Assembly: GCF_000337215.1 (NCBI RefSeq)
Contig: NZ_AOHZ01000033.1
Location: 1 to 40,041 of the forward strand
Source: Natronolimnohabitans innermongolicus JCM 12255
Lineage (GTDB): Archaea > Halobacteriota > Halobacteria > Halobacteriales > Natrialbaceae
Length of the DNA stretch: 40,041 nucleotides
Direction: 5' to 3'
In this document: in pieces, positions 22,841-31,676 of the stretch
How the letters are laid out: every line of letters begins with the position of its first letter
How positions within the stretch are numbered: the first letter of the stretch is position 1
Position numbers and translations under genes: made by a program
The notes under the pieces: generated by a model
What the model was told of the DNA's origin: nothing
Database searches by the model: none
What the model saw: only the letters and a program-made list of their open reading frames with translations

Positions 22841-24478
22841 CTACGACCGGACCGATCGATCGCTCGCCGAACCGGCTTCCGGTTCCGGACCCCGGTCGAA
22901 CGCGCGCCGGAGCGCGTACCGATCGTACTCGCCGAACAGGACGTACGCCGCGACGCCGAGACCCACGAGCACTACCGGCGAACGAGCGGCGGGAACCGTC
23001 GCCCAGAGCGCGGCCACCAGTCCGATCCCGAGCGGCGCTCCCGGCCATCCCGGTCGCGAGACGCGGTCGGGACCACCGACGACGAACCGCCAGCCGAAGC
23101 CGACGCCGGCGGCAGCCGCGAGGACGAGCGCCACCGCGAGCGGCGCCACTGGGACGCCCGCGATTCCGGTGGCGACGGTCGCGAGTACCGCGAGGACGCC
23201 GGCGACCACGCCGCCGAGCGCCAGTCGCTCGAGCGTCGCGAGGGCTCGAGGTCGGGGGGAGGCCCTCGCGCTCTTACGGGACCGTGCTGGTCCGGCTCCG
23301 TCGGCCGCTCGAGTCGGTGACTCCGCGGCCGCGCGAGCGGGCTGTTCGGCGGTCGTGACGCGCTGGCCGGCGGTGATCGCGGTCGGTCCGCCGTCGTCGA
23401 CCGTCCGCTCGCGTTCGTCGCCGCCGGCCCCGTCGTCGGTAGTTTCGGTCGCCGGCGTCGTCGCGTCCTCGCTGGCTCGCTCTCCGTCCAGCCACGGCGA
23501 CTCGACCTCGACGTTCGCAAACCGGAGCGGAATCCCGGCCGCCAGCCCGAACACCGGGTGATCCTGCACCTGAAAGTGGAGGTGGGGCTCCGAGGAGTTA
23601 CCGGTGTGACCACAGCGGCCGACCCGCTGGCCGCGCTCGACGCGCTCGCCCGGCTCGACGGCGACGCTTCCCGGAACGAGGTGTGCGAGACAGCTGTACT
23701 CGTCTGGCGCGTGCTGGATCGTCACGTAGTTGCCGGGGATGTCGCGTTTCAGCGGGTGGGCGAAGCCGCCGCCGCGGGACGGCTCGAGGTCGGTGTCGAG
23801 GACGTCGACGACGACCCCGTCGGCCGGCGCGAGGACGGGTTCGTCGTAGCAGTAGTAGTCCTCGACGGCCGGGCCAGTGTCCACCGGCCGCGTTCGGCCG
23901 TCGTCGTCCGTGATGACGAAGTCGTAGGCGTAGCGTTGAGTCAGCGGGAGCCACGAGTGGGAGTACTCCTTCTCGAGGCTCCCGTTGACGACGGTCCAGG
24001 TACCGTCGACCGGCAGGCGGTAGTCGATCGGTCGGTCGTCGGTCGGGTCGGGGACCGACCCGCGGTGACGGACGGACGCGACGCCCGAGCCGAGAAGCTG
24101 GAGTCCGTCCTGTGCGAGCACGAGCGGGTTCAGGAACGTAAGCGGGATCGAGAGATACGCGACGGCCCACTCGCGCCAGTCGCCCATGTGAATCCAGTCG
24201 GTGGGCTCGGTCTCTTCGTCGGCCCCGCGCTTCAGTGCGAGGTCGACGAGCGGTTCCAGAAAGATCCAGAAGAACAGGAAGAAAAACAGCCCGAACAGCT
24301 GCATGAACGCCAGCGAGTCGACGAGGTGGCCCGGCACGGCGAGCAGGCCGAGCCAGCCGTACTTCACCGGATCGAGCTCCCGGAGCCGGCGGCGGACGCG
24401 CGCCGCGACGCTCTCCTCGGATCGCGATTCGGTATCGTCGATCGCGTTGGTCGCCGCGGACTCGTCGGCGCCGCTCAT
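22841..24478 (-). CDS. Membrane-anchored M23/LytM peptidase domain protein
   Basis: A 545-residue protein. An N-terminal cytosolic part and a hydrophobic region (about 40-75, rich in Leu/Phe) are followed by a LytM/M23 zinc peptidase domain with candidate ligands Asp186 (RYAYDFVI), His266 (CLAHLVPG) and His299/His301 (PHLHFQV), together with PVLAPADGVVVDV and GNYVTIQH. The C-terminal third has about four membrane helices (405-500). In bacteria M23 enzymes cut peptidoglycan, which Halobacteria lack, so the natural substrate is probably a glycoprotein or pseudo-wall component, or the domain is non-peptidolytic. Start at 24478 (MSGADESAAT). It is upstream of pspA on the same strand; different promoters are likely. 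Confidence 0.82.
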   Translation of the reverse strand: MSGADESAATNAIDDTESRSEESVAARVRRRLRELDPVKYGWLGLLAVPGHLVDSLAFMQLFGLFFFLFFWIFLEPLVDLALKRGADEETEPTDWIHMGDWREWAVAYLSIPLTFLNPLVLAQDGLQLLGSGVASVRHRGSVPDPTDDRPIDYRLPVDGTWTVVNGSLEKEYSHSWLPLTQRYAYDFVITDDDGRTRPVDTGPAVEDYYCYDEPVLAPADGVVVDVLDTDLEPSRGGGFAHPLKRDIPGNYVTIQHAPDEYSCLAHLVPGSVAVEPGERVERGQRVGRCGHTGNSSEPHLHFQVQDHPVFGLAAGIPLRFANVEVESPWLDGERASEDATTPATETTDDGAGGDERERTVDDGGPTAITAGQRVTTAEQPARAAAESPTRAADGAGPARSRKSARASPRPRALATLERLALGGVVAGVLAVLATVATGIAGVPVAPLAVALVLAAAAGVGFGWRFVVGGPDRVSRPGWPGAPLGIGLVAALWATVPAARSPVVLVGLGVAAYVLFGEYDRYALRRAFDRGPEPEAGSASDRSVRS

Positions 24479-24696
24479 GGCCACTCGCCGCCCGCTCTGC
24501 GGCTCTGGCGGCGACTCGGGAGTCGTCGAATTCGTTCGCTGGCGCGTGACGGCTCGATCATATCGGATCGAACGGCGGGTGTAGATGTAATCGTTTTGCG
24601 AACTCGATTTCACAAGTCGTGCTAACACGACGCATCTGATGGCCGTCGCCACTCGAGAGCCGGAACTGTCATTGCGCTGTCCGACGAGGAGCCGAT

Positions 24697-25575
24697 ATGG
24701 CACCGGACGGGGGCGACGCTTCGGAGACCGAGCGGGACGTCGACGCCCGCGAGGCGTTCTCGCTTTTGGGCCACGAGATCCGCCTCGAGATCCTGCTCGC
24801 GCTGCTCGAGGACTGGGTCGCGATCTACACGGAGCCGAAATCCTACGCCGAACTGATGGACGCCGTCGGCGTCCGGGACAGCGGTAAGTTCAATTACCAC
24901 TTAGAGCAGTTGCGCGGCGTCTACGTCCGGCAGGTCGAGGACGGCTACGTCCCGACGGCGAGCGCGACGGCGCTGTACCGCGCCGTGCTCGCCCACCGAC
25001 CGACCGAGACGTTCGAACTCGAGTCGACGCCGATCGACGCCGACTGCCCGGTCTGCGGGAAGACGGCGACGCTGCGCTACGAACGTGGGTTCGTCTCGAT
25101 CGACTGTGCGACCTGCGAGGAGTGGGTCGGCTTCACCTACTCGCTGCCCCAGCGCGCGTTCGACGGTCGCGACGTCGACGCCGTCCTCGAGGTCCTCGAC
25201 GCTCGCGTTCGTCACGACCTCGGCGTGGCTCGCCGCGGCCAGTGTCCCGACTGCGGCGGCGCGACGACCGTCGATCCCCGACTCGAGGCCGTCGGCGACG
25301 CCCACTGGGTGGAACTCGCGTGCGAGACCTGCTCGCTCGTCGTCGGGATCGACCTCCCGTCCGCGATGCTCACGGACGACCGCGTCGCCGCCGCGTTCCG
25401 CGAGGTCAGCCTCGACCCCGAGCGCTACCTCTGGGAACTCCCCGCGGGAACGACCCGCCTCGAGTCCCGCGAACCGACGCGACTCGCCGTCGACCTCGAG
25501 GGCGACGGCGGAACCGTAACGATCGTCGTCGACGAGGCCCTCGCGCTCGAGTCCGTGGCCGTTCGCTCGCCGTAG
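24697..25575 (+). CDS. ArsR-type winged-helix regulator with two zinc ribbons
   Basis: A 292-residue transcription factor-like protein. An N-terminal ArsR-type winged helix (about 17-95, LLGHEIRLEILLALLEDW ... GKFNYHLEQL) precedes two CxxC...CxxC zinc ribbons: Cys117/Cys120/Cys137/Cys140 and Cys183/Cys186/Cys209/Cys212. The C-terminal part (about 215-292) is beta-rich. This architecture is common among haloarchaeal regulators of unknown effector. It is divergent from the M23 gene (218 bp apart) and upstream of the alpha/beta hydrolase and acyl-CoA ligase genes, any of which it might control. Confidence 0.82.
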   Translation: MAPDGGDASETERDVDAREAFSLLGHEIRLEILLALLEDWVAIYTEPKSYAELMDAVGVRDSGKFNYHLEQLRGVYVRQVEDGYVPTASATALYRAVLAHRPTETFELESTPIDADCPVCGKTATLRYERGFVSIDCATCEEWVGFTYSLPQRAFDGRDVDAVLEVLDARVRHDLGVARRGQCPDCGGATTVDPRLEAVGDAHWVELACETCSLVVGIDLPSAMLTDDRVAAAFREVSLDPERYLWELPAGTTRLESREPTRLAVDLEGDGGTVTIVVDEALALESVAVRSP

Positions 25576-25697
25576 CGCCGACTCCGCGTCCGCTCGCCGT
25601 CGGTCCGATTCCCCGCCCGTTCGTCGGCGGCGAGTCCGCTCGGACCCGCCCGCGAGCGATCCCAAACGCTGTTACCGTCCTCCACGGAGGGATACCC

Positions 25698-26309
25698 ATG
25701 ACCGACGTCCTTGTCCCCGGCGGTCGCGACGTCCGGGGGACGCTCGAGGAACCGACCGACGGAGCCGACGCGATCGTCGTCGCCTGCCCGCCCCATCCCC
25801 AACACGGCGGCTCTCGGTCCGATGGGCGACTGACGGCCGTCAGCGACGCCCTCGTCGACCGCGGGATCGCCTGCCTGCGCTTCGATTACGGGTCGTGGGA
25901 CGAGGGGTACGGCGAACGGGCGGACGTCCGAAACGCCGTCCGCTGGGCTCGCGAAGAGGAGTACGATCGCGTGGGCCTCTTCGGCTACAGCTTCGGCGCG
26001 ACGCTGTCGCTGCTGGCCGCGAGCGACCTCGAGTCCCCACCGGACGCCGTCGCTGTGCTCGCACCGACGGCGCAACTGGCCGAGGATCTGGACGCTTTCG
26101 AGGCGCTCGCAGGCCTCGAGACGCCGGTCCAGATTCGCTACGGCGAGCGCGATACCACCGTCGACTGGGAGCCGATCGTCGAGCGCGCCCGCGAGCGCGG
26201 CGACGACGTGGCGGCGCTGTCCGCGGACCACTTCTTCGTCGGCAAGCACGACACCATCGCGGGCGACGTCGCCGCGTTTTTCGAGCGGGTGTTGCTCGAG
26301 TCGATCTGA
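25698..26309 (+). CDS. Alpha/beta-hydrolase (dienelactone hydrolase/CocE-like)
   Basis: A 203-residue serine hydrolase. The catalytic triad can be read as Ser98 (LFGYSFGATL nucleophile elbow), Asp152 (GERDTTVDW) and His178 (SADHFFVGK). The N-terminal PPHPQHGGS resembles the oxyanion region of small archaeal hydrolases annotated as CocE/NonD or dienelactone-type. Substrate not predictable. The start at 25698 (MTDVLVPGG) is preceded by a GGAGG 8 nt upstream (25,686-25,690), one of few visible ribosome-binding sites here. It is 122 bp after the regulator gene on the same strand. Confidence 0.85.
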   Translation: MTDVLVPGGRDVRGTLEEPTDGADAIVVACPPHPQHGGSRSDGRLTAVSDALVDRGIACLRFDYGSWDEGYGERADVRNAVRWAREEEYDRVGLFGYSFGATLSLLAASDLESPPDAVAVLAPTAQLAEDLDAFEALAGLETPVQIRYGERDTTVDWEPIVERARERGDDVAALSADHFFVGKHDTIAGDVAAFFERVLLESI

Positions 26310-26511
26310 GTCGTGCCAACGGAACTGCACCGCGCAGTTTTGACACCGATTCTCGCGACCGGTCGCCACACGTAGCCCAGGATGTTCCCGTTCGCGACAC
26401 GGTTTCCGGGATGACCCCACGCCGACCGCGACCTCGAGCTCCGGTCGGGCGGATGAGCCGCGCCTTGGAATATCCGGAAAGAATAACATAGAACATGGAA
26501 GATGATGTCGT

Positions 26512-28125
26512 ATGGAAGTCCCACTCCTGGTGACCGATTTCCTCGACCGGGCGAGAAAGTACTACGGCGACGAAGAAGCCATCGTCGCGACGAGCGGCGA
26601 GCGGTTTACGTACGAGGAGTTCGGCAACCGGGCCGACCGGCTCTCGACGGTTCTACAGGAGCGCGGCATCGAGAAGGGAGACCGGGTGGCTGTGCTCGAT
26701 CCGAACACGCACTACCAGCTCGAGTCGGCGTACGGGATCATGCAGCTCGGAGCGATCCACACGCCGCTCAACTACCGGCTGACGCCCGAAGACTACGAGT
26801 ATCTGCTCAGCGACTCCGGCGCGAAGGCCATCATCGCCGACTCCGAGTACGCCGACAAGATCGAACCGATCCGCGACGAGGTTCCGACGGAGATCTTCAT
26901 CACGAACGACGTCGACGACGTTGACGGCGACTGGGAGGGGTTCGACGACCTCATCGACGGCCTCGAGCCGGAGTACGACCGTCCCGAGATGAGCGAGGAC
27001 GACGTCATCACCATCAACTACACCTCCGGGACGACTGGCGATCCGAAAGGCGTCATGCGGACCCACCGTACCGAGTCGCTGCACGCCCAACTCGTGACGA
27101 TTCACCACGAGATCCGCGACGACGACGTCTACCTCTGGACGCTGCCGATGTTCCACGTCAACGGCTGGGGCCACATCTACGCGATCACCGGAATGGGCGC
27201 AAAACACGTCTGTACCCGTGGCGTCGACGCGGCGGAGATCTTCCGGCAGATCGTCGACGAGGACGTCTCGTTTCTCTGTTGTGCCCCGACGGTCCTCAGC
27301 ATGCTCGGCGAGTACTACGAGGAACACGACGTCCAGACCGACGGCGACAACCCGATGCGCGTCACCGCAGCCGGTGCCGCACCGCCGGAGGCCGTCATCG
27401 AGACCGTCGAAGAGGAGTTCGGCTGGCACTTTCGCCAACTCTACGGCGCGACCGAGACGGGGCCGCTCATCGGCACGTCCGCGACCCGCCGGCTCATCGA
27501 TGAGGACAGCGACGATCGGTTCGCGCTGAAAAAGCGCCAGGGGATCGCGCCACTGGCGACCGAGGTTGCGGTCGTCGACGAGGACGGCACCGAGGTCCCA
27601 TGGGACGACGAGACGATCGGCGAGATCCTCGTCCGGGGCAACCAGGTGATGGAGGGCTACTGGGAGAAGCCCGACGCGACCGAAGAAGCGTTCACCGAGA
27701 AGCGGGACGGCTGGTTCCACACCGGCGACCTGGCCGTCGTCAACGAGGACGGTATGCTGTCGATTCAAGACCGCGAGAAGGACATCATCATCTCCGGCGG
27801 CGAGAACATCTCGAGCATCGAACTCGAGGACACCTTGTTCGACCATCCGGCGGTCTCGGACGTCGCGGTGATTCCGGCACCCAGCGACCAGTGGGGCGAA
27901 ACGCCGAAGGCGTTCGTCGTGCCGAGCAACGAGAATCCCGACGATCCGCCGGTGTCGGCGGACGAACTGACGGCGTTCACGCGCGAGCGACTCGCCGGCT
28001 ACAAGGTCGTCCATCGGGTGGAGTTCGTCGACGAACTCCCGACGACGGCGACCGGCAAGATACAGAAGTACGAGCTGCGCGAGCAAGAGTGGGACGACGA
28101 AGAGTCGATGGTCGGCCAGGGGTGA
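26512..28125 (+). CDS. Acyl-CoA synthetase (AMP-forming, long-/medium-chain type)
   Basis: The enzyme activates a carboxylic acid to acyl-AMP and then acyl-CoA, the entry to fatty-acid degradation. The 537 residues carry the family motifs in order: P-loop [15 protein letters not shown] (about 168-182), [37 protein letters not shown] with the hinge [14 protein letters not shown], and the C-terminal catalytic lysine in [11 protein letters not shown]. Length is normal. The preferred substrate chain length cannot be told. The gene opposes the HerA-type gene at its end. Its ATG at 26512 fits; a nearby ATG in another frame (26495) is not used. Confidence 0.93.
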   Translation: MEVPLLVTDFLDRARKYYGDEEAIVATSGERFTYEEFGNRADRLSTVLQERGIEKGDRVAVLDPNTHYQLESAYGIMQLGAIHTPLNYRLTPEDYEYLLSDSGAKAIIADSEYADKIEPIRDEVPTEIFITNDVDDVDGDWEGFDDLIDGLEPEYDRPEMSEDDVITINYTSGTTGDPKGVMRTHRTESLHAQLVTIHHEIRDDDVYLWTLPMFHVNGWGHIYAITGMGAKHVCTRGVDAAEIFRQIVDEDVSFLCCAPTVLSMLGEYYEEHDVQTDGDNPMRVTAAGAAPPEAVIETVEEEFGWHFRQLYGATETGPLIGTSATRRLIDEDSDDRFALKKRQGIAPLATEVAVVDEDGTEVPWDDETIGEILVRGNQVMEGYWEKPDATEEAFTEKRDGWFHTGDLAVVNEDGMLSIQDREKDIIISGGENISSIELEDTLFDHPAVSDVAVIPAPSDQWGETPKAFVVPSNENPDDPPVSADELTAFTRERLAGYKVVHRVEFVDELPTTATGKIQKYELREQEWDDEESMVGQG

Positions 28126-28159
28126 GGGCTCTCCGGTCGGTCTCGCTCGGACCGTCTCG

Positions 28160-30028
28160 TCAGTCCCGGCCGTGTCTGGTCAGACACTTCGAGAGGCCGA
28201 TCAGTTCGACGGGTTCGGAGTTATCGGGCGAGTAGACGACCATCTGCCCTTTCTCCATGTAGGGCACTTTCGACTCGAGCGTGCTGGGGATGTTGACGCT
28301 CTTGATGGCGTCCTCGTCGCCCAGGTTGAGGACGACGGTCGTGTTGATCTGTTTGAAGACGGCGTCGTCGATGTCCTGTGGGTCCTGGGTGATCAGGAAC
28401 AGCCCTAACCGTTCTTTGCGGCCCTGCTTCGCGGCTTCGGTGAACTTGGTAATGACCTTCCGGGCCTGGACGCTGTCGGCGTCGGTGAGGAAGTTGTGGG
28501 CCTCGTCCATCCCGAGGACGAGCGGCGTCTCCTTGATTCGATCGTAGGTCGGATCGTTCGAGAGTTTCTCGTCGATCAGCAGCGAGGAGAGCGCGAGGAC
28601 GACGGCCTCCGTCGCTCTGGTGTCGTTGACGTGGTAGGTCGGAACGACCGAGAGCCCGCCGGGGCGGACGAACTGGTGGATCAGTTCGGTGATCGGCCGC
28701 GCGTCCTGATCGAAGACGTCGTCGAAACCGAAGACCCGCCGGCGGACGGCATCGTAAGTCGCCTCGTGGACGCGCCCGGACTCGTCGAGTTCCTCCCGGA
28801 GCGCGGGGTCGTCGAGGAACGATTTGAATTCGGTGTAGGTTCCCCCGTCCCCGTAATCCCTGAAAAACCGATCGATCAGGTACGTAAGCGCGCCGTACTG
28901 GTTGTCATTTAAGGAGCCGCCGGAGACGAGCCACGGGCGGGTCCGACACATCGTGAACGGAATCGTGAACTCGACCTGCTGGGCGCGGTGGTGGCCCGCC
29001 GCGTAGGAGGCGTCTCCCACTTTCGGGACGAACGCGGTCGTATCGGCGACCCCGCCGTAGGCGACGTTCTCGCGCTCGAGTCGTCGCGCGAACGCGTCGT
29101 CCAGGTCGGGGTTGTCGTCGTGCATCTGGGCGTACTCGTCCTGCGGGTCGAACTGGACGACCGCGGGGCCGACGTCGCGGCCGTCCTCCATCGGGTAGGT
29201 CCGCTCCTCGGCGAGGAACTGTCGCAGGATGTTCTTCGCGCCGTGGGTCTTCCCCGACCCCGTACCGCCGGCGATCAACGTATGCCGGAAGACGAGCGGA
29301 TCGCCCGCGTCGTAGTCGTCTTTCAGCCGATAATCGATAGTGGGCGGCGAAGCCGCGGTCCGCACCTTCTCGCCGCCGACCGAGAGGTGGCCGAGGAAGA
29401 CGCCGTCCTCGGGCATCTTCAGCCCCGTCTTGATCTGTTCGGTGTCGTCAGCGGTCCGGATCACCGTCTGGGGTTTCGGCACGCGGTCGGTCATCCGTCG
29501 TTTCAGTTCGCCGTCGTCGTCGTAGAGAACCGCGACCGGCTCGAGTTCGGCGACGAACTTGTAGTCGGCTTCGTCGACGCCGTCGCTTCGCATCGCGCGA
29601 CGGGCGTGAATCTCGGTGGCGTCGTCGGCGTGATACTGCTGGGCGTACTCGAGTCCCGTGATGCGACAGAACAGCGTCTCCCCGTCGGGGTAGGGCGCGA
29701 GCAGATAGCTCCCGATGCGGATCGACGAGCGGTTGCCCTGCGTGACGTACGCGCGTAGCGTGGTTTCGTCTTCCTCCTCGGCGACGCGCAGTCCCTGGGA
29801 GACACAGAGCGCGCCGATACCGACGTCTTCGCCCCGCGGTTCGACGGACGTCGATTCGAAGGCGTCGTCCGCGTCGGTCTCGGAGTGTTCCGCGGCTGAT
29901 TCTGTCGTCTCGTCGGAAGGTGTCGGCGTTGCCGATCGATCGTCGCGATCGACCGTTTCGGACCCGCCAGCGGCCGAATCGCTGTCGGACTCGGCGCTGA
30001 AATCACCGAAGTCACCCAGATCGGTCAT
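28160..30028 (-). CDS. HerA-type DNA translocase ATPase (DUF87)
   Basis: A 622-residue ATPase of the HerA/FtsK superfamily. An acidic, disordered N-terminus (1-60) precedes a HAS-barrel-like region (70-170), then the ATPase core with Walker A GGTGSGKTH (Lys260) and a Walker B-like PLVLGMDEAHNFL; ITQDPQDID and a C-terminal arginine-containing region follow. HerA hexamers pump double-stranded DNA for the nuclease NurA in end resection during recombination. A NurA homologue is encoded 1.6 kb upstream, but the two genes are separated and face other genes. An alternative is a generic DUF87 ATPase without a nuclease partner. Confidence 0.85.
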   Translation of the reverse strand: MTDLGDFGDFSAESDSDSAAGGSETVDRDDRSATPTPSDETTESAAEHSETDADDAFESTSVEPRGEDVGIGALCVSQGLRVAEEEDETTLRAYVTQGNRSSIRIGSYLLAPYPDGETLFCRITGLEYAQQYHADDATEIHARRAMRSDGVDEADYKFVAELEPVAVLYDDDGELKRRMTDRVPKPQTVIRTADDTEQIKTGLKMPEDGVFLGHLSVGGEKVRTAASPPTIDYRLKDDYDAGDPLVFRHTLIAGGTGSGKTHGAKNILRQFLAEERTYPMEDGRDVGPAVVQFDPQDEYAQMHDDNPDLDDAFARRLERENVAYGGVADTTAFVPKVGDASYAAGHHRAQQVEFTIPFTMCRTRPWLVSGGSLNDNQYGALTYLIDRFFRDYGDGGTYTEFKSFLDDPALREELDESGRVHEATYDAVRRRVFGFDDVFDQDARPITELIHQFVRPGGLSVVPTYHVNDTRATEAVVLALSSLLIDEKLSNDPTYDRIKETPLVLGMDEAHNFLTDADSVQARKVITKFTEAAKQGRKERLGLFLITQDPQDIDDAVFKQINTTVVLNLGDEDAIKSVNIPSTLESKVPYMEKGQMVVYSPDNSEPVELIGLSKCLTRHGRD

Positions 30029-30228
30029 ATCAGGTCCATCCGGCCCGGCCTACAAACCCGTTTCCCTCCGGACGTGGCGGACGAGCGAGCGACTCGAACG
30101 ACGCGGTCGCTCGAGAGTAGTGAAAACGGATAGAAAAGCGCCCTCGGCGACGATTTTCCGTCGGTTGCGATGCGGTAGCGGTTCAGCTGTGGCGGCGACA
30201 CGCACGGCCGTCGCGGGATCCCGTTTCG

Positions 30229-30861
30229 TTACGGGGCGATCGACATCGCCTGCTCGTCGGCGACGACGAGTCCGGAATCGGCGTCGAACTCGAGGATGCC
30301 GGCGTCGGCGAGACGGGGCAGGTGCGCGTGGTGGAGCTTGAGTTTCGCGCGCTCGGCGTCGGTCAGCGAGTCGACGCTGCTCGCGGCGAGCTTCGCGGCG
30401 AACTGGTCGACGGAGACCGGATTGGTGGCCGCCGACAGCATCGAGACGATGCGGATCCGAACAGGGTGGACGATCGCCTCGAGGAGCGCCTGGCCGTCCG
30501 GCCCGGCACAGAGATCGAGCAGTCCCGAGAGGTCGGCGGGGTGGACGGGCGACTCGTCGACGAGTTCGGCGCCGGTGTCGGCGTCGAACTCGAGGAGGCC
30601 GGCGTCGGCGAGACGGGGCAGGTGGTTGTGGACGAGGCTGGTGCGAATCTCGTGGCGAGCCTTTCCGGTCGAGACGCCGCCCGTCTCGCGCTCGATGATC
30701 GCCGTCGTCAGTTCCGCAAGCGACAGTCGGGTTCGGTGCGTGCCGAGAATCTCGAGGACGCGAATCCGGCGCGGGTGTCGAAAGACGTCATAGCACTCTG
30801 CAGGAACGTTTTTGAGAGGGTCCCGGTCACTTGTACCGCCGAGGTGGGCTTCTGAACTCAT
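30229..30861 (-). CDS. Tandem winged-helix regulator (two DUF7344-like domains)
   Basis: A 210-residue protein composed of two related DNA-binding-type domains (about 22-105 and 118-205). Each contains the string HxHLPRLADAGxLEFDADxG (NHLPRLADAGLLEFDADTG and AHLPRLADAGILEFDADSG), showing an internal duplication. The N-terminal half has FRHPRRIRVLEILGTHR, the C-terminal half VHPVRIRIVSMLS. Halobacterial regulators of this type are numerous. The start at 30861 (MSSEAHLGG) is supported by a TATA-like GGCTTAACC on the minus strand about 26-33 nt upstream, with GTTTCC before it. Target genes unknown; the promoter region carries a GGTTAC-N4-GTAACC palindrome that it might bind. Confidence 0.82.
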   Translation of the reverse strand: MSSEAHLGGTSDRDPLKNVPAECYDVFRHPRRIRVLEILGTHRTRLSLAELTTAIIERETGGVSTGKARHEIRTSLVHNHLPRLADAGLLEFDADTGAELVDESPVHPADLSGLLDLCAGPDGQALLEAIVHPVRIRIVSMLSAATNPVSVDQFAAKLAASSVDSLTDAERAKLKLHHAHLPRLADAGILEFDADSGLVVADEQAMSIAP

Positions 30862-31229
30862 TACCAGAAGACACTGGTGGAATGGGGTTAAGCCCGTTTC
30901 CAAAACGATTTGGCCCGGGAACGAGCGGTTACTTTCGTAACCATTACTTACCCATAACTATCTGTGTAGAAACCATTATATCGATGGGTGTGGGGGGTCG
31001 CCTACGGATCTCGTTTCGTGGTGTTCGGGTAGACTACCGAACGTGTAACGGCGATATAACGAGTCCCCGACAGTGCCGTGGCGTATACGGCCGTCCGGTA
31101 CCGCTAGATTGATCGGGGTCCAACGTCCCGACGCGACCCCACCCCTCGGATATCGTGCCAGCGCAGACGAATGACTGGCTGTATCAGCGCGCCACTGTCT
31201 TTTTGCGGCCGCACGTCCTACGGTCTCGT
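30862..31229. promoter_or_regulatory. Long regulatory intergenic region with palindromes
   Basis: These 368 bp separate two divergent genes and are AT-richer than the flanks; I see no gene. Elements: the minus-strand TATA for the winged-helix gene near 30,885-30,893; a perfect palindrome GGTTAC-TTTC-GTAACC at 30,927-30,942 (operator-like); AT-rich tracts with CATTATATCGATG around 30,975-30,987 that could be a plus-strand promoter; and an imperfect palindrome GTTCGGGTAGACTACCGAAC at 31,023-31,042. A T-rich TCTTTTTGCGG at about 31,197-31,207 lies near the start of the downstream gene. Confidence 0.5.
30927..30942. promoter_or_regulatory. Operator-like palindrome GGTTAC-TTTC-GTAACC
   Basis: A perfect 6-bp-arm inverted repeat with a 4-base spacer, about 65-80 nt upstream of the winged-helix gene's start codon. 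The short perfect arms and the location suggest a dimeric regulator site, perhaps for autoregulation. Confidence 0.5.
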
Positions 31230-31595
31230 ATGATCCTGGTACGCGGTCGTGCCGGCGGCACCGAACTCACTGGCACGCTGTACGAGCGGGGTGAGCGAGC
31301 CCCTTCGTTTCGTGGCGCGCCGGACGAAGCTGCCGCGTACGTCTGGGTGTGTGACGAATTCTACGAGGTCGACAGCGGCGGCTCCTCCCAACTCGTCGAC
31401 GGGCGCGAAGTGAATCTCGCGTTCGAGTCGCCGATGCCTCGCGGATTCGATACCCGCGAGCAGGCGATCGAGGCCGCCAAAGAACACGTCAAGACCCAGT
31501 TCGCTCGCATCGGCGTCGATCCCGCCGACGTCGAACTCGAAGTCGAGAAAACCGACGGAGCGACCGAAGAAGCGGGAAGCGAGGGCGGGGCGTAA
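31230..31595 (+). CDS. Haloarchaeal conserved protein (DUF7113-like)
   Basis: A 121-residue acidic soluble protein (MILVRGRAGGTELTGTLYER ... YVWVCDEFYEVDSGGSSQ ... VNLAFESPMPRGFDTREQAI ... IGVDPADVELEVEKTDG). It has a single domain with alternating beta strands and one long helix (about 75-95). Function unknown. The start at 31230 is chosen because a T-rich TATA-like stretch (31,198-31,204) lies about 26-32 nt upstream. It is convergent with nurA, with a strong hairpin between the stops. Confidence 0.7.
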   Translation: MILVRGRAGGTELTGTLYERGERAPSFRGAPDEAAAYVWVCDEFYEVDSGGSSQLVDGREVNLAFESPMPRGFDTREQAIEAAKEHVKTQFARIGVDPADVELEVEKTDGATEEAGSEGGA

Positions 31596-31647
31596 TACTC
31601 TGTTAGCCCGGCCGTAACGCCGAATTGATAGCATTCCACTTTTGCAA

Positions 31648-31667
31648 CCCCGGCGTTTGCGCCGGGG
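31648..31667. terminator. Hairpin between convergent genes
   Basis: A perfect 8-bp stem with a TTTG loop: CCCCGGCG-TTTG-CGCCGGGG. It lies 52 bp after the stop of the DUF7113-like gene and 9 bp after the stop of nurA (read on the minus strand). There is no long T-run, so it may end or stabilise transcripts of either gene rather than act as a classical intrinsic terminator. Confidence 0.55.
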
Positions 31668-31676
31668 AGGATAGTA

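Noticed and set aside
26653-28086. Long minus-strand open frame (about 477 codons) opposite the acyl-CoA synthetase
   Set aside because: Antisense shadow of a gene with all family motifs on the plus strand; it has no promoter or motifs.
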